A stretch of 64,000 bases of DNA. It comes from Carnobacterium divergens DSM 20623. Its GTDB lineage: Bacteria > Bacillota > Bacilli > Lactobacillales > Carnobacteriaceae. The notes under the pieces were generated by a model, which had not been told where the DNA came from, did no database searches, and saw only the letters and a list, made by a program, of their open reading frames with translations. Positions 9,767 through 19,500 of the stretch are shown here, in pieces (position 1 is the first letter of the stretch; every line of letters starts with the position of its first letter). The position numbers and the translations under genes were made by a program. The DNA is taken from contig NZ_JQLO01000001.1 of NCBI RefSeq assembly GCF_000744255.1, positions 2,108,001 through 2,172,000 of the forward strand. Direction: 5' to 3'.

Positions 9767-11083
9767 TTAAGCTTCTGTTACTGATTCAGCACTTACTTCT
9801 GACGTTTGCATTTCTGCGTCATATGCGATTTTATCGGCTGATTTAAAGAATGGGTAATAAATAACCATAGAAATTACAATTTGAACGATATTCAGCAACG
9901 CTCCTCGCCAACCACTTACTAAAAAGCCAGCAATCACAGGAGGTGTTGTCCATGGAATATTCGTGCCATTTGTATAGGGGACTAAACCCGTTTTCATTGA
10001 AAAATACGCTACAATACATAAAACAAGCGGCGTCAAAATAAATGGAATCATCATGATTGGATTTAGAACAATCGGAATCCCAAAAATCAAGGGCTCATTA
10101 ATATTGAACAACCCTGGTCCAAAGGCTAGTTTTCCAAGCGCCTTAAATTGACTTGATTTTGCAAATAATAAGATTAAAATAGCTAAACCAAATGTTCCAC
10201 CAAATCCACCAATTTTCATAAAATTAGAATAAAATTGATAGTTGACAATATGAGGCAATGCTTCACCTGAAGCAAAGGCTGCTTGATTGTCTGCTGTCAA
10301 GGATAACCAAATAGGTTGCATAATCCCGCCGACTACATTGGAACCATGAATCCCAAAACACCATAACAGTGCTTCAAATAGTGTAATCAATAGCGTAGCA
10401 GGTAACGTGCTTCCTAGACTTGTTAACGGAACTTGTAAATAATGGAAAATAAACGCTTGCATTGTACCAAACTCAGTAAGACTAAACAAAATACGTACTA
10501 AGTTAAAAATAATAATAACAAAAAGTGCTGGAATCAAGGCTGAAAATGACCGAGAAACATTGGCTGGAACTGAATCAGGCATTTTGATTTTCCAACCCTT
10601 TTTATCAATAAAATGAACAATTTCAACCGCCGCTACTGCTGTTAACATTCCTAAAAACAATCCACTTGCGCCTAAATTACTTAATGGGATTCCCATTCCG
10701 AGAGCTCCGTCTTTAAACTCAAATGTTGGTGTTAAAATTAAGAAAGCAACGACTACCGATGAAATACACGAAATGCTGTCCATTCCGTAGGTTTTTGCTA
10801 AACTTCGAGCCATTGCAATAATGACATAAAAGGTCATAACATTCATCGTCATGTCATACGGAACAGTGAAATAGGTTGTCCAATTTTCACCTAATAGCGA
10901 TGCCATAAACTCTGGATAGCCTGTAATTGGTAAATTAGCAACTAATAAAAAGAATGACCCAATAATTAATAATGACATGACTCCAAAAAAACCATCTTTA
11001 ATTGCCGTAATGTACCGATTGTTGTCGAGTTTAACTGCAATGGGTGTCATTTTCTCCTCTAATACCGTCATAAATTTTTCCAT
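9767..11083 (-). CDS. celB: PTS system IIC component, lactose/cellobiose family
   Basis: A 438-residue membrane permease domain of a sugar phosphotransferase system. It has about ten hydrophobic segments and the family signatures GIHGSNVVGGIM and FNINEPLIFGIP, the latter containing the conserved sugar-binding Asn-Glu-Pro. It carries no IIA or IIB domain and none is encoded next to it, so those must come from elsewhere in the genome. It starts at ATG 11083 after AGGGGG, forms an operon with the GH1 gene, and is preceded by a good promoter and a cre site. Confidence 0.95.
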   Translation of the reverse strand: MEKFMTVLEEKMTPIAVKLDNNRYITAIKDGFFGVMSLLIIGSFFLLVANLPITGYPEFMASLLGENWTTYFTVPYDMTMNVMTFYVIIAMARSLAKTYGMDSISCISSVVVAFLILTPTFEFKDGALGMGIPLSNLGASGLFLGMLTAVAAVEIVHFIDKKGWKIKMPDSVPANVSRSFSALIPALFVIIIFNLVRILFSLTEFGTMQAFIFHYLQVPLTSLGSTLPATLLITLFEALLWCFGIHGSNVVGGIMQPIWLSLTADNQAAFASGEALPHIVNYQFYSNFMKIGGFGGTFGLAILILLFAKSSQFKALGKLAFGPGLFNINEPLIFGIPIVLNPIMMIPFILTPLVLCIVAYFSMKTGLVPYTNGTNIPWTTPPVIAGFLVSGWRGALLNIVQIVISMVIYYPFFKSADKIAYDAEMQTSEVSAESVTEA

Positions 11084-11114
11084 CTTTGAATCCCCCTATT
11101 TTTTATTTTTAAAA

Positions 11115-11128
11115 ATAAAGCGCTTTCT
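11115..11128 (-). promoter_or_regulatory. cre site (CcpA operator) for celB-bglA
   Basis: ATAAAGCGCTTTCT closely resembles the cre consensus, a near-palindrome centred on CG. It lies just downstream of the celB promoter -10 hexamer, where CcpA would block transcription when preferred sugars are present. Confidence 0.75.
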
Positions 11129-11140
11129 TTTGATGGTTTC

Positions 11141-11169
11141 ATTATAATTCATTGGTACTAATTTTACAA
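11141..11169 (-). promoter_or_regulatory. Sigma-A promoter of celB-bglA
   Basis: On the minus strand TTGTAA, 17 bp, then TATAAT. The spacing and -10 are ideal, and the element sits 58 bp before celB. Confidence 0.8.
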
Positions 11170-11262
11170 TACCCAATCACTTTTAATTATTCTCAAACGT
11201 CTTTGCCATTATCTGCTATAATAAATGCATCAAGCACTATTAATAGAAAGGAAATACCCTTT

Positions 11263-11967
11263 ATGATTAAATATAAGGTGATCGCTGAAGAAATCGAACG
11301 CCGTATCAGACAAAAAGTTTATGAAGTAAATACAAAATTGCCAACTGTGGATCAATTAATGATTGATTTTGAAGCAAGTCGGAATACCATTCGAAAAGCC
11401 ATTGAAATTCTTTCTTTAAGAGGGCTAGTTTACCAAGTCCAAGGAAGCGGTATTTACATTCGCAAAGCAGAACAAGAAGATTGTATTAATATCGGAAATG
11501 TTAAAGGAATCAGCAAAGATTTCCTTCAAAAAACAATCCGTTCAAAACTTTTAGACCTAACCCTGATTAAAGCCGACGAAGATCTCTCTAAGAGGATGAA
11601 TTGCCCAATTGGGACACCTATTTATCGTTTGAAACGGCAACGTTTTAGCGACGAAAAACCCTTAAGTATTGAGTACACCTATTACAACAAAGAAATCATT
11701 CCCTATTTAAACCAAGAAATCGCGGAGAAATCAATTTATTCTTATATTGAAGACGATTTAAAATTATCCATTGGTTTTTCTGACAAATTTATTCATGTCA
11801 GCAAGTTAACTGCCGATGAAGCCTTTCTGTTAGACTTGCCAGTGGGAGATCCCTCCTTGATTGTCAAAGAAACCGTTTATCTAGCAAATGGCTTACTGTT
11901 TAACATTTCTACGGTAATCTATAACTACCTTGAAGCGCATCTCTTTTTACAATCAGAACATTACTAA
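11263..11967 (+). CDS. GntR/HutC-family regulator with UTRA domain
   Basis: A 234-residue repressor-type protein. Residues 1-70 are a GntR winged helix (LPTVDQLM and ASRNTIRKAIEIL, then the wing QGSGIYIRK); residues 80-230 are a UTRA ligand domain that in relatives binds phosphorylated sugars. I chose ATG 11263 over an upstream in-frame ATG at 11152 because AAAGGAAA lies just before it and the family begins here. It is divergent from celB-bglA, so it most likely represses that operon and is relieved by a phospho-beta-glucoside, as with YydK/BglR-type regulators. An extended -10 (TGCTATAAT) lies near 11215. Confidence 0.92.
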   Translation: MIKYKVIAEEIERRIRQKVYEVNTKLPTVDQLMIDFEASRNTIRKAIEILSLRGLVYQVQGSGIYIRKAEQEDCINIGNVKGISKDFLQKTIRSKLLDLTLIKADEDLSKRMNCPIGTPIYRLKRQRFSDEKPLSIEYTYYNKEIIPYLNQEIAEKSIYSYIEDDLKLSIGFSDKFIHVSKLTADEAFLLDLPVGDPSLIVKETVYLANGLLFNISTVIYNYLEAHLFLQSEHY

Positions 11968-12061
11968 GAGTTATTTTCAAAAAAAACTTAACAAATCATG
12001 GACTTCCAAGTATAATAACACAGTAGAACACGAATCGAATAAATGAAAGCGAGTGAAAAGA

Positions 12062-12781
12062 ATGGGTCGTAAATGGGCAAATATTAAAGACAAAAAAGCA
12101 TCAAAAGACAAAAATACAAGTCGTATCTATGCTAAGTTTGGCATTGAAATTTATGTAGCTGCAAAACAAGGGGATCCAGATCCTCACTCTAACCAAAAAT
12201 TACGTTTTGTTATTGAACGTGCTAAGACTTATAACGTGCCAAAACATGTCATTGATCGCGCGATTGAAAAAGCGAAAGGTTCCGGTGATGAAACTTACTC
12301 TGAATTACGATACGAAGGATTTGGTCCAAATGGCTCAATGATTATTGTTGATGCCTTAACAAATAATGTGAATCGTACGGCCTCTGATGTTCGTGCCGCT
12401 TATGGTAAAAATGGAGGAAATATGGGTGTGAGTGGTTCTGTTGCCTATCTTTTCGATAATACGGCCGTTTTTGGAGTAGAAAATCGTGATGCTGACGAAT
12501 TGCTTGAGTTATTGATGGAAGCCGATGTTGACGTTCGTGACGTTGCTGACGAAGACGGTCAAACCATTATTTATGCTGAACCTGAAAACTTCCATACTGT
12601 TCAAGGAGCATTAAAAGAATTAGGAATTGAAGACTTTACCGTTGCTGAAATCGAAATGATTCCACAAAATGAAGTGACTTTAGAAGGTGAAGATTTAGAA
12701 AAATTTGAGAATCTGATTGATGCTCTAGAAGATCTAGAGGATGTTCAAAAAGTTCATCACAATGTAAACTTAGAAGATTAA
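12062..12781 (+). CDS. yebC: YebC/PmpR-family protein (YeeI-like)
   Basis: A 239-residue cytosolic protein of the YebC family with the three-domain order: N-terminal helical [13 protein letters not shown], the middle [18 protein letters not shown], and the C-terminal alpha/beta domains with [14 protein letters not shown]. The usual family start is MGRKWANI, so ATG 12062 is chosen over an in-frame GTG at 12053. Family members were annotated as transcription factors, but recent work on Gram-positive YebC proteins ties them to relief of ribosome stalling at proline-rich stretches. The Gly-Arg-Lys N-terminus matches the YeeI-type paralogue of Firmicutes. It stands alone with its own terminator. 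Confidence 0.93.
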   Translation: MGRKWANIKDKKASKDKNTSRIYAKFGIEIYVAAKQGDPDPHSNQKLRFVIERAKTYNVPKHVIDRAIEKAKGSGDETYSELRYEGFGPNGSMIIVDALTNNVNRTASDVRAAYGKNGGNMGVSGSVAYLFDNTAVFGVENRDADELLELLMEADVDVRDVADEDGQTIIYAEPENFHTVQGALKELGIEDFTVAEIEMIPQNEVTLEGEDLEKFENLIDALEDLEDVQKVHHNVNLED

Positions 12782-12790
12782 AAAAATGAT

Positions 12791-12836
12791 AGGCAAACTA
12801 TTTTTAGGCACATCTATGCTTGAAGATAGTTTGTCT
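12791..12836 (+). terminator. Probable terminator after yebC
   Basis: AGGCAAACTAT pairs with ATAGTTTGTCT (one G-T pair) across a 24-base loop and is followed by CTTATTTTATT. The long loop makes it weaker than its neighbours. Confidence 0.6.
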
Positions 12837-12884
12837 CTTATTTTATTATCAAAAATAGTGATTATACTACAGGGAAGGTGTCTT

Positions 12885-13733
12885 ATGAAACTACCGGTTT
12901 ATGTTGCAAGTGCATTTAGTAAGAATCAAGGCGGCGGAAATAAAGCAGGTGTGGTATTGATGGAAAATGAGTGGTTGACCACTATCCAAAAGATGGCAAT
13001 CGCTAAACAACTGGGTTATGCTGAAACTGCTTTTATATCAGATTCTGACATTGCCGATTATAAATTTGAGTATTTTACACCAAAGGAAGAAGTTGATTTA
13101 TGTGGTCATGCTACAATTGGTTCTTTCGTCATCTTGATGCACTTAAAGAAACTATTTAAAAATTGCTATACAATAGAAACCAATAGCGGTGTGCTTAGTA
13201 TTTCCATACAAGATGATGTCTTGTTTATGGAACAAAACAAACCACTATTTTATGATGTTGTGCCTGGAAATGAGTTTATTGACTGTTTTGACATTGAAGC
13301 TATTGACAGTAAAATGCCCATTCAAATTGTTTCCACAGGTCTAAAGGATCTGTTAATTCCTATCAAAAGCGAAATCCAACTACATGCACTTCAACCTAAT
13401 TTTGAAAAAATTAAAGAAATCAGTAAGAACTATCAAGTTATCGGAATGCACCTATATACCATTGATGACGATCGCATCATATGTAGAAACTTTGCTCCCT
13501 TATACGATATCAATGAAGAATCCGCTACTGGCACTTCAAACGGTGCATTAGCTTGCTATCTTTATCAACAAAACGATTTAAAAAAAGAACTTTACGTATT
13601 TGAACAAGGTAATTCTCTAAACGCTCCTTCCGAAATATTGGTAAAACTAACAACCACTCACACAAATGAAATAGAACAAGTTTATGTTGGTGGCAAAGGC
13701 TATTATTGCGAAACACTCTATATAGAGTGTTAG
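12885..13733 (+). CDS. PhzF-family protein
   Basis: A 282-residue protein with the two-lobed diaminopimelate-epimerase-like fold. Typical segments are GGGNKAGVVLM near the N-terminus, LGYAETAFI containing the catalytic glutamate position, FTPKEEVDLCGHATIG, and in the C-terminal lobe EESATGTSNGALACYL. PhzF relatives isomerise small acidic metabolites; the substrate here is unknown. The ATG at 12885 has GGGAAGG before it; an earlier in-frame ATG at 12786 lies inside the yebC terminator and is rejected. A strong bidirectional terminator follows. Confidence 0.88.
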   Translation: MKLPVYVASAFSKNQGGGNKAGVVLMENEWLTTIQKMAIAKQLGYAETAFISDSDIADYKFEYFTPKEEVDLCGHATIGSFVILMHLKKLFKNCYTIETNSGVLSISIQDDVLFMEQNKPLFYDVVPGNEFIDCFDIEAIDSKMPIQIVSTGLKDLLIPIKSEIQLHALQPNFEKIKEISKNYQVIGMHLYTIDDDRIICRNFAPLYDINEESATGTSNGALACYLYQQNDLKKELYVFEQGNSLNAPSEILVKLTTTHTNEIEQVYVGGKGYYCETLYIEC

Positions 13734-13734
13734 T

Positions 13735-13791
13735 AAAAAGGCTGTAAAAAACACTCCTAAAATCAGGTTGGTGTTTATTACAGCCTTTTTT
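13735..13791. terminator. Bidirectional terminator
   Basis: AAAAAGGCTGTAA...TTACAGCCTTTTTT forms a long stem (with inner ACAC/GTGT pairing) between the convergent phzF-like and rsuA-like genes; the rsuA-like stop codon lies inside it. Confidence 0.9.
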
Positions 13792-14509
13792 ATATAAAGT
13801 AACGCTGATAGTTTTCCAGCTCTTCATTCGTCAATGCTCGATAAGAACCCTTTTCTAGTCCTTCATCCAAAACCAATGTCCCCATAGCTACTCTCTTCAA
13901 ATACGTTACTTTTTTCCCAACAGATAAAAACATCTTTTTAACTTGATGGAATTTCCCTTCACTAATAGCTAATAAAACGCGACTTTCATTCTCAATAGTC
14001 TCTAAAATACGCAATTCAGCAGGTTTGCATTGAATACCGCCATGAAAAATAATCCCTTCTTTAAATGCTTGAACATCTTCATCTGTAACAGGTTCATTAA
14101 CAATTGCTTCGTATTTCTTTATCACTTCTTTTTTAGGAACTAATAACTGATGCGCCAATTGACCATTATTCGTTATTAACAATAAACCTTCCGTATCTCG
14201 ATCTAAACGACCTACCGGAAATAACCCTGGTCGTTGATCTTTTTTCGAAATCAAATCAATAACGGTTTGATTGTTAGCATCACGCACCGCACTAACAACT
14301 CCTGCTGGTTTATTTAACATATAATACACATGCGCTTGATAGTGGACTTGTTTTCCTGAAACAAGGACTGTTTGTAATTCAGGATCGACGTTATAACCAT
14401 CTGTTAAGACCAACTCACCATTGATACGGACTTGCTTTCGTTTAATTAATTGCTTCACTTGATTCCTAGAGCCATAGCCTGTTTCAAATAATAATTTATC
14501 TAACCGCAT
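13790..14509 (-). CDS. rsuA: RsuA-family 16S rRNA pseudouridine synthase
   Basis: A 239-residue RNA-modifying enzyme. Residues 1-60 are an S4 RNA-binding domain (MRLDKLLFETGYGSRNQVK type); the rest is the RsuA/RluB/RluE catalytic domain with the active aspartate in GRLDRDTEGLLL. Relatives make pseudouridine at position 516 of 16S rRNA. The start ATG at 14509 has GGGAG upstream. It is preceded on the same strand by fba but separated from it by a terminator, so it is probably transcribed alone. Specificity for 16S rather than 23S rRNA is inferred from family resemblance. Confidence 0.9.
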   Translation of the reverse strand: MRLDKLLFETGYGSRNQVKQLIKRKQVRINGELVLTDGYNVDPELQTVLVSGKQVHYQAHVYYMLNKPAGVVSAVRDANNQTVIDLISKKDQRPGLFPVGRLDRDTEGLLLITNNGQLAHQLLVPKKEVIKKYEAIVNEPVTDEDVQAFKEGIIFHGGIQCKPAELRILETIENESRVLLAISEGKFHQVKKMFLSVGKKVTYLKRVAMGTLVLDEGLEKGSYRALTNEELENYQRYFI

Positions 14510-14534
14510 AACATACTCCCTTTTTCTTCTATGT

Positions 14535-14578
14535 AAAAATCAGCAATGGTCTTCTTAAAGAAGCCCATTGCTGATTTT
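14535..14578 (-). terminator. Terminator of fba
   Basis: AAAATCAGCAATGG pairs with CCATTGCTGATTTT, with an additional inner CTTCTT/AAGAAG-type pairing, 35 bp after the fba stop; T residues follow on the minus strand. Confidence 0.88.
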
Positions 14579-14612
14579 ATTGTTTTAGCTTCAAATAAGC
14601 AAGGCTTAAAAA

Positions 14613-15482
14613 TTAAGCTTTACCAGTTGAACCAAACCATTCAATTCTTTGTTTAACTAACTCAGTAACTGCAGTAGTTCCTGGTTCTAATAATTTACGA
14701 GGGTCAAAACCTTTACCTTGTTGGTCTTTACCTTCTTCGATATATTTACGAGTTGCAGCTGCAAATACTTCTTGACACTCAGTATTTACGTTGATTTTTG
14801 AAACGCCAAGAGAAATTGCTTTTTTAACTTGTTCTACTGGAATTCCTGAACCTCCGTGTAATACTAATGGTAAATGTCCACCAGTAATGTCTGCAATTGC
14901 AGATAACGTTTCAAAGCTTAAACCTGTCCAGTTAGCTGGGTATGAACCGTGGATGTTACCAATACCAGCAGCTAAGAAATCAACGCCAAGATCAGCGATT
15001 AATTTACATTCTTTAGGGTCAGCTAATTCGCCTGAACCGATGATTCCGTCTTCTTCTCCGCCGATGCTTCCAACTTCACATTCAACAGAAACGCCTTTAG
15101 CATGTGCTTTAGCAATAACGTCTTTAGCTTTTTCCATGTTTTCTTCAAATGGTAAGTGAGAACCATCAAACATTACTGAAGTGTATCCAATTTCGATACA
15201 TTCAAGAGCTGCTTCGTAATCACCGTGATCTAAGTGAAGTGCAACAGGAACAGTGATTCCCATTGAATCAATTAAATCTTTTACAAGATCGTAACAAACT
15301 TTGTATCCACCCATGTATTTAGCCGCACCCATTGAAGTTTGGATCATTACAGGTGAGTTAGCTGCTTGAGCTCCCACTAAAATTGCTTTTGTCCATTCTA
15401 AATTGTTGGTATTGAATGCACCTACTGCATATTTACCTTCGCGTGCTTTGTTTAACATTTCTGTAGCTGATACTAATGCCAT
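14613..15482 (-). CDS. fba: Class II fructose-1,6-bisphosphate aldolase
   Basis: A 289-residue zinc aldolase of glycolysis. The zinc and catalytic region HLDHGDYEAA, the acidic EVGSIGGEEDG loop, HGGSGIP and NVNTECQ are in canonical order. It is well expressed by appearance: AGGAGG precedes the ATG and an extended -10 lies about 115 bp upstream. The same fold also cleaves 2-deoxy-5-keto-gluconate-6-phosphate in inositol breakdown (IolJ). The nearby iol operon lacks an iolJ, so this enzyme might also serve there, but the sequence looks like an ordinary glycolytic Fba and the double role is only a suggestion. Confidence 0.95.
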   Translation of the reverse strand: MALVSATEMLNKAREGKYAVGAFNTNNLEWTKAILVGAQAANSPVMIQTSMGAAKYMGGYKVCYDLVKDLIDSMGITVPVALHLDHGDYEAALECIEIGYTSVMFDGSHLPFEENMEKAKDVIAKAHAKGVSVECEVGSIGGEEDGIIGSGELADPKECKLIADLGVDFLAAGIGNIHGSYPANWTGLSFETLSAIADITGGHLPLVLHGGSGIPVEQVKKAISLGVSKINVNTECQEVFAAATRKYIEEGKDQQGKGFDPRKLLEPGTTAVTELVKQRIEWFGSTGKA

Positions 15483-15884
15483 AATCTAATTCCTCCTAGT
15501 GAAATATCTATAGTACGTATTACTTAAATCCTAGCTCAACTAAAGTTAACTTCAGTTTCAAAAGAATTCAGGAATCTACACCTCATATTGTATCAATATA
15601 AGTGCAAAATTTCCATAATGTTTGCTAATATTTTTACAAATAACGTGATTTCAATGAATATCGTCACAAGAAAGCGCTATTCCGAATGAAATTTGCCATA
15701 AAGATCATCACAAAACCCGATTTTTACATTTTTTTTAATTCTCGAAATTAGCGAATACTTAAATAATTATCCTCCTGAAATTTATGTTATGATATTAAGA
15801 AACGGACATTATTATTAAACGCGTTATTTTACTATTCTAGTATCAACCTTAACAGATACGATTCATACTATAAAGGAGAACAAA
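15483..15884. promoter_or_regulatory. Divergent intergenic region, fba and ABC transporter promoters
   Basis: On the minus strand TGATACAAT (-10 at 15597-15602, with TG extension) is a likely fba promoter. On the plus strand TGTTATGAT (-10 at 15788-15793) can serve the ABC transporter. A half-conserved cre-like sequence, AAGAAAGCGCTATTCC, lies at 15669-15684. No gene is seen. Confidence 0.45.
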
Positions 15885-16580
15885 ATGATCAAAGTAACTG
15901 GCTTAACTAAAAATGCTTTCTCTGAACAAAAGAACAAAAAAATTCTCAACAATGTAACCTTTCAAATTAAAACAGGTGAAACTATAATTATCACTGGCCC
16001 TGCTGGTTCAGGGAAAACAATCCTTTTAAAAATTCTCGCTAGTTTAGAAAAATCAGACGCGGGAAAAATTTTAGTCAATAAAAAATCAGTAGCTGCACTG
16101 AATGATAGACAGCTCATGCATTACCGAAAGGAAGACCTCGGTCTGATTTTTCAAGATGTACCATTAATCGATTCTCTTACCATTAAAGAAAATCTTGAAC
16201 TAGTAGCTACTCAGGCTCCTTTTTCATATGACATCACCTATATTCTGGCGCAAGTTGGCATTCATGAAGAATTAGATCGTTTTCCAACTGAACTTTCAAG
16301 TGGCGACTATCAGCTTGTTCTCTTAGCAAGAGCACTTGTCAAAAAACCAAAACTTTTATTATTGGATGACCCATTAAGTTCATTGGATTCTCATTCAGCA
16401 CAAACTATTTTGACTCTCCTTCAGGAAACCGCTAAAAAACGAGGAACAACTATTGTTCTTACGACGAAACAAACACAATTGATTCCATATGCAGATCGTG
16501 TGTTTACCTTATTAAAAGGGCAAATCACATCTATTAAATCCAACAAAAAACCAGCTAAAACAGCTGATTTAATATGGTAG
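15885..16580 (+). CDS. ABC transporter ATP-binding protein (MacB/LolD type)
   Basis: A 231-residue ATPase that powers the large permease encoded 15 bp downstream. Walker A is GPAGSGKT (about residues 39-46), the Q-loop is FQDVPLID, the signature is LSSGDYQ (a variant of LSGGQ) and Walker B is LLLLDDP with D-loop SSLDS. The switch histidine expected in the segment after Walker B (usually VTHD) is absent: the region reads VLTTKQTQ. With the altered signature this points to an atypical, perhaps slow or regulatory ATPase. AAAGGAG precedes the ATG. Confidence 0.9.
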   Translation: MIKVTGLTKNAFSEQKNKKILNNVTFQIKTGETIIITGPAGSGKTILLKILASLEKSDAGKILVNKKSVAALNDRQLMHYRKEDLGLIFQDVPLIDSLTIKENLELVATQAPFSYDITYILAQVGIHEELDRFPTELSSGDYQLVLLARALVKKPKLLLLDDPLSSLDSHSAQTILTLLQETAKKRGTTIVLTTKQTQLIPYADRVFTLLKGQITSIKSNKKPAKTADLIW

Positions 16581-16595
16581 GGAGGAATTGATTTC

Positions 16596-19500
16596 ATGCG
16601 CAATTTAAAAAATGAATGTGTTCGTGAATTAGAGGAATCTAAGAAGCTTTTGCTAACTCTTTTCTTTTTATTTTTGTTAGGAACTAGTCTATTTATTGGT
16701 GGCCAAGCCATTTATCCAAATATGCTGAAGACAGCCAATAACTATTATCAAACGTATCATTTACCTGACACCACAGTCAAATCAGATGCTGGCTTCACCT
16801 CAGAGGACTATACTACTATAAAACAGAAAGCAAAACTGACTACAAGCTATCTAGGATACTCCGAATTTGCCATTAGCGACTACAAGCAACAAGTTACCTT
16901 GATTCGCTCAATTTCTGAATCAAATACGCAACAACAAAAAGCACCTTATCAACTTAAGCAAGGTACCTTCCCTCGCAAAAGTGGTGAAATCGCGCTAGAC
17001 CAGAAGATGGCAACCATTTATCCTCTAGGTTCGAAGATTACTTTTATAGATGATCTCAATCAGCAAACTAAAAAGCAGTTAAAGAGAACAACCTATCAAG
17101 TCGTCGGATTTGTTTCAAGTCCTGAGTTTATCCAAACATCCGTCCGTGGCTATAGCCCAATTGGAAATGGTGAAATTGCTTTTATTTCAGTTATTCTTGA
17201 AAAAGATTTTAACTTATCAAACAAAAACAATCTAGTCTTGACTTACCAAGCAACTAAAAATAAAGTACATTATCAAAATCCGTACCAGCAAAAACTCTTT
17301 GAACAAACGAAACAAACGCGAACTACCATGAATCAACTAGGCATTCAAAAAATGGAAGAAGCAAAAGAGGCCTTACTTACAAAGCAAGTGGATATCGATG
17401 AAAAAATTTCTGATTTAACAGCCGAACTAGACAATCAAAAAATGGAAGTAAGCGACTCAGAAAAAATAATTACTGAACAAAAAACCGCCTTAGAAGCTGA
17501 GAAAAAAGAGCTTTCTCAACAACTGACAACATTAGAAAATGAGTTAATCAGCGCACAAGCTACCTTTCAACAAAACGAACAACTACTCACTGCAAAAATC
17601 CAAGAAGTTGAAACGATGACCACTGCTATCGAGGAATCAGAAACGCTTATGGCAGAAAATCAAAATAACTTAGAGGAGTTTACACAGCTTGTTGAGACAA
17701 ATCAAGAGCAGTTAGCTACTTATCAAGATTCATTGGACAATGATTATAAAAAAATCAAACAGATTCAGAATCCTACTCAACAAAAGGATGCACAGCAAAA
17801 ATATGATGCTCGTCTAAAAAAATATCAAACTGAACAAACAAAAGTAGCAACTCAACTCAATCAATTGGAGACGGCTAAAACACAATTCGCTACCAATGAA
17901 GCTACTTTATCGCAACAAAATGACTTACTAAACACTGCTCTTGATCAATTGAGCCAACTTGAAGAAAACTTTACAGATAGTGAGTCTGACTACGAAACTA
18001 AATTATTTGAAAAAGAAGATATCCAACAATCACAAAATGAATTGACGACCACAGATTCTGAAATGATTGCAGATGATGAGCAAAATCTAGCGGAATTAAA
18101 AGAAACCCTCACCCAACAAAAAGCAGCCCTTGAAGCTGAAATAAAAAAAGAAACTTCCGAAAAAAATCAAGTTGACAAACAAATCAAACAAATGAAACCA
18201 CCTACTTTTTCTATTGATCATTCAATTGAAAATACTGGGTATGTTGCCTACCAAAAAGAGTTATCACGTTTAAAATATATGACTCAAATTCTGCCATTCA
18301 TTGTTTATGGACTAACTTTAATTTTAGCCCTGGTCTTAATAGTAAATGCCTTAAGAAAAAAACGACAACACAGTTATATTTTAAAGGTGCTTGGTATTCA
18401 TCCATTTACTATTTTTGTACCTACTTTATTATTAAGTACAAGCATTGCTTTAATTGGGCTGATAGCTGGTTGCTTTATTGGCACCTACGGGATTCCCACA
18501 GCTGTCTTTAAGCTCTATCAAAAGAGCTATTTGATTGATCATTATCAATTTATCCTTAACTATCAACGCTTAGCAATTGCTCTTGGGCTTACTTTGTTGA
18601 CTTGTATCCTACCAATTTTTTATTATTCTGTCGCACCTTTTCATAAAAAAACAACTAAATCGATCCATTTAATTGGGACACTTGTCATCCCAATCACTTT
18701 TGTTGTGGCACTTTTATTTGTAGGGATGAATACTTTACAAACGGTTCAAGATAACTTCCTAAACGAATACCCAACTACATTGGAAGTGAAACTTCATACA
18801 TCACAAAACAAAATTAACAATCACGATTATTTAAAAATTCTTCATTATTATTCAATTAAGCCTCCTTCACTTATTCACAAAGAAGATATTCGCTTAGCAA
18901 ACGCATCCTCACTTTCTTTGATTGTCCCAAAAGAAAAGACGAGCATTGCTGATTCACTTCCAACTAAAGGAGCTGCTTTAACTGAAAAAACAGCAGCAAA
19001 TCAACGCTTAAAAGTTGGTGATGCTATTATTTTTTATGATACACGAGGCGAAAAGCACTCCCTTATCATTGAAAAAATCTTAAAAACAGAACAAGAAGCA
19101 CTCTATCTTTCAGCAACTTCTTATGAAGATGTATTTACGAAACAAAGTACCTTTGATACGTTACTACTAGCATTACCTGAGACACTTAATCAAACAATTG
19201 GAACACATCTACTTGATTTAGACACGGTTGAATTTAAAGGACTGCTTTATGAAAGGTTGGAAAAATCGGCTCAACTTTCCACTCCCACAGAAGCAAATAA
19301 TCGTTTAGCAACACTTTTATTAGGTTTGCCATCAGTTACTGAAGTACATCCGGTAAACAACGCTTTACAAAATGAATCATTCAAATCACTTCGTAAGCTG
19401 ATTAGTGTTTTTGTTTTAATTGCTATTTGTTTAACAGCCCTTACGTTATACAGTTCATTTTATATTCAATTGGCTAAGCAAGCAAAAGAGAGTCAGATTT

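Noticed and set aside
11152-11262. Longer N-terminus for the GntR-type regulator.
   Set aside because: It would add 37 residues foreign to the family, read through the promoter region and lack a ribosome binding site.
15669-15684. cre site upstream of fba.
   Set aside because: One half is good but the other does not match, and the site is about 190 bp from the fba start; mentioned only within the spacer entry.
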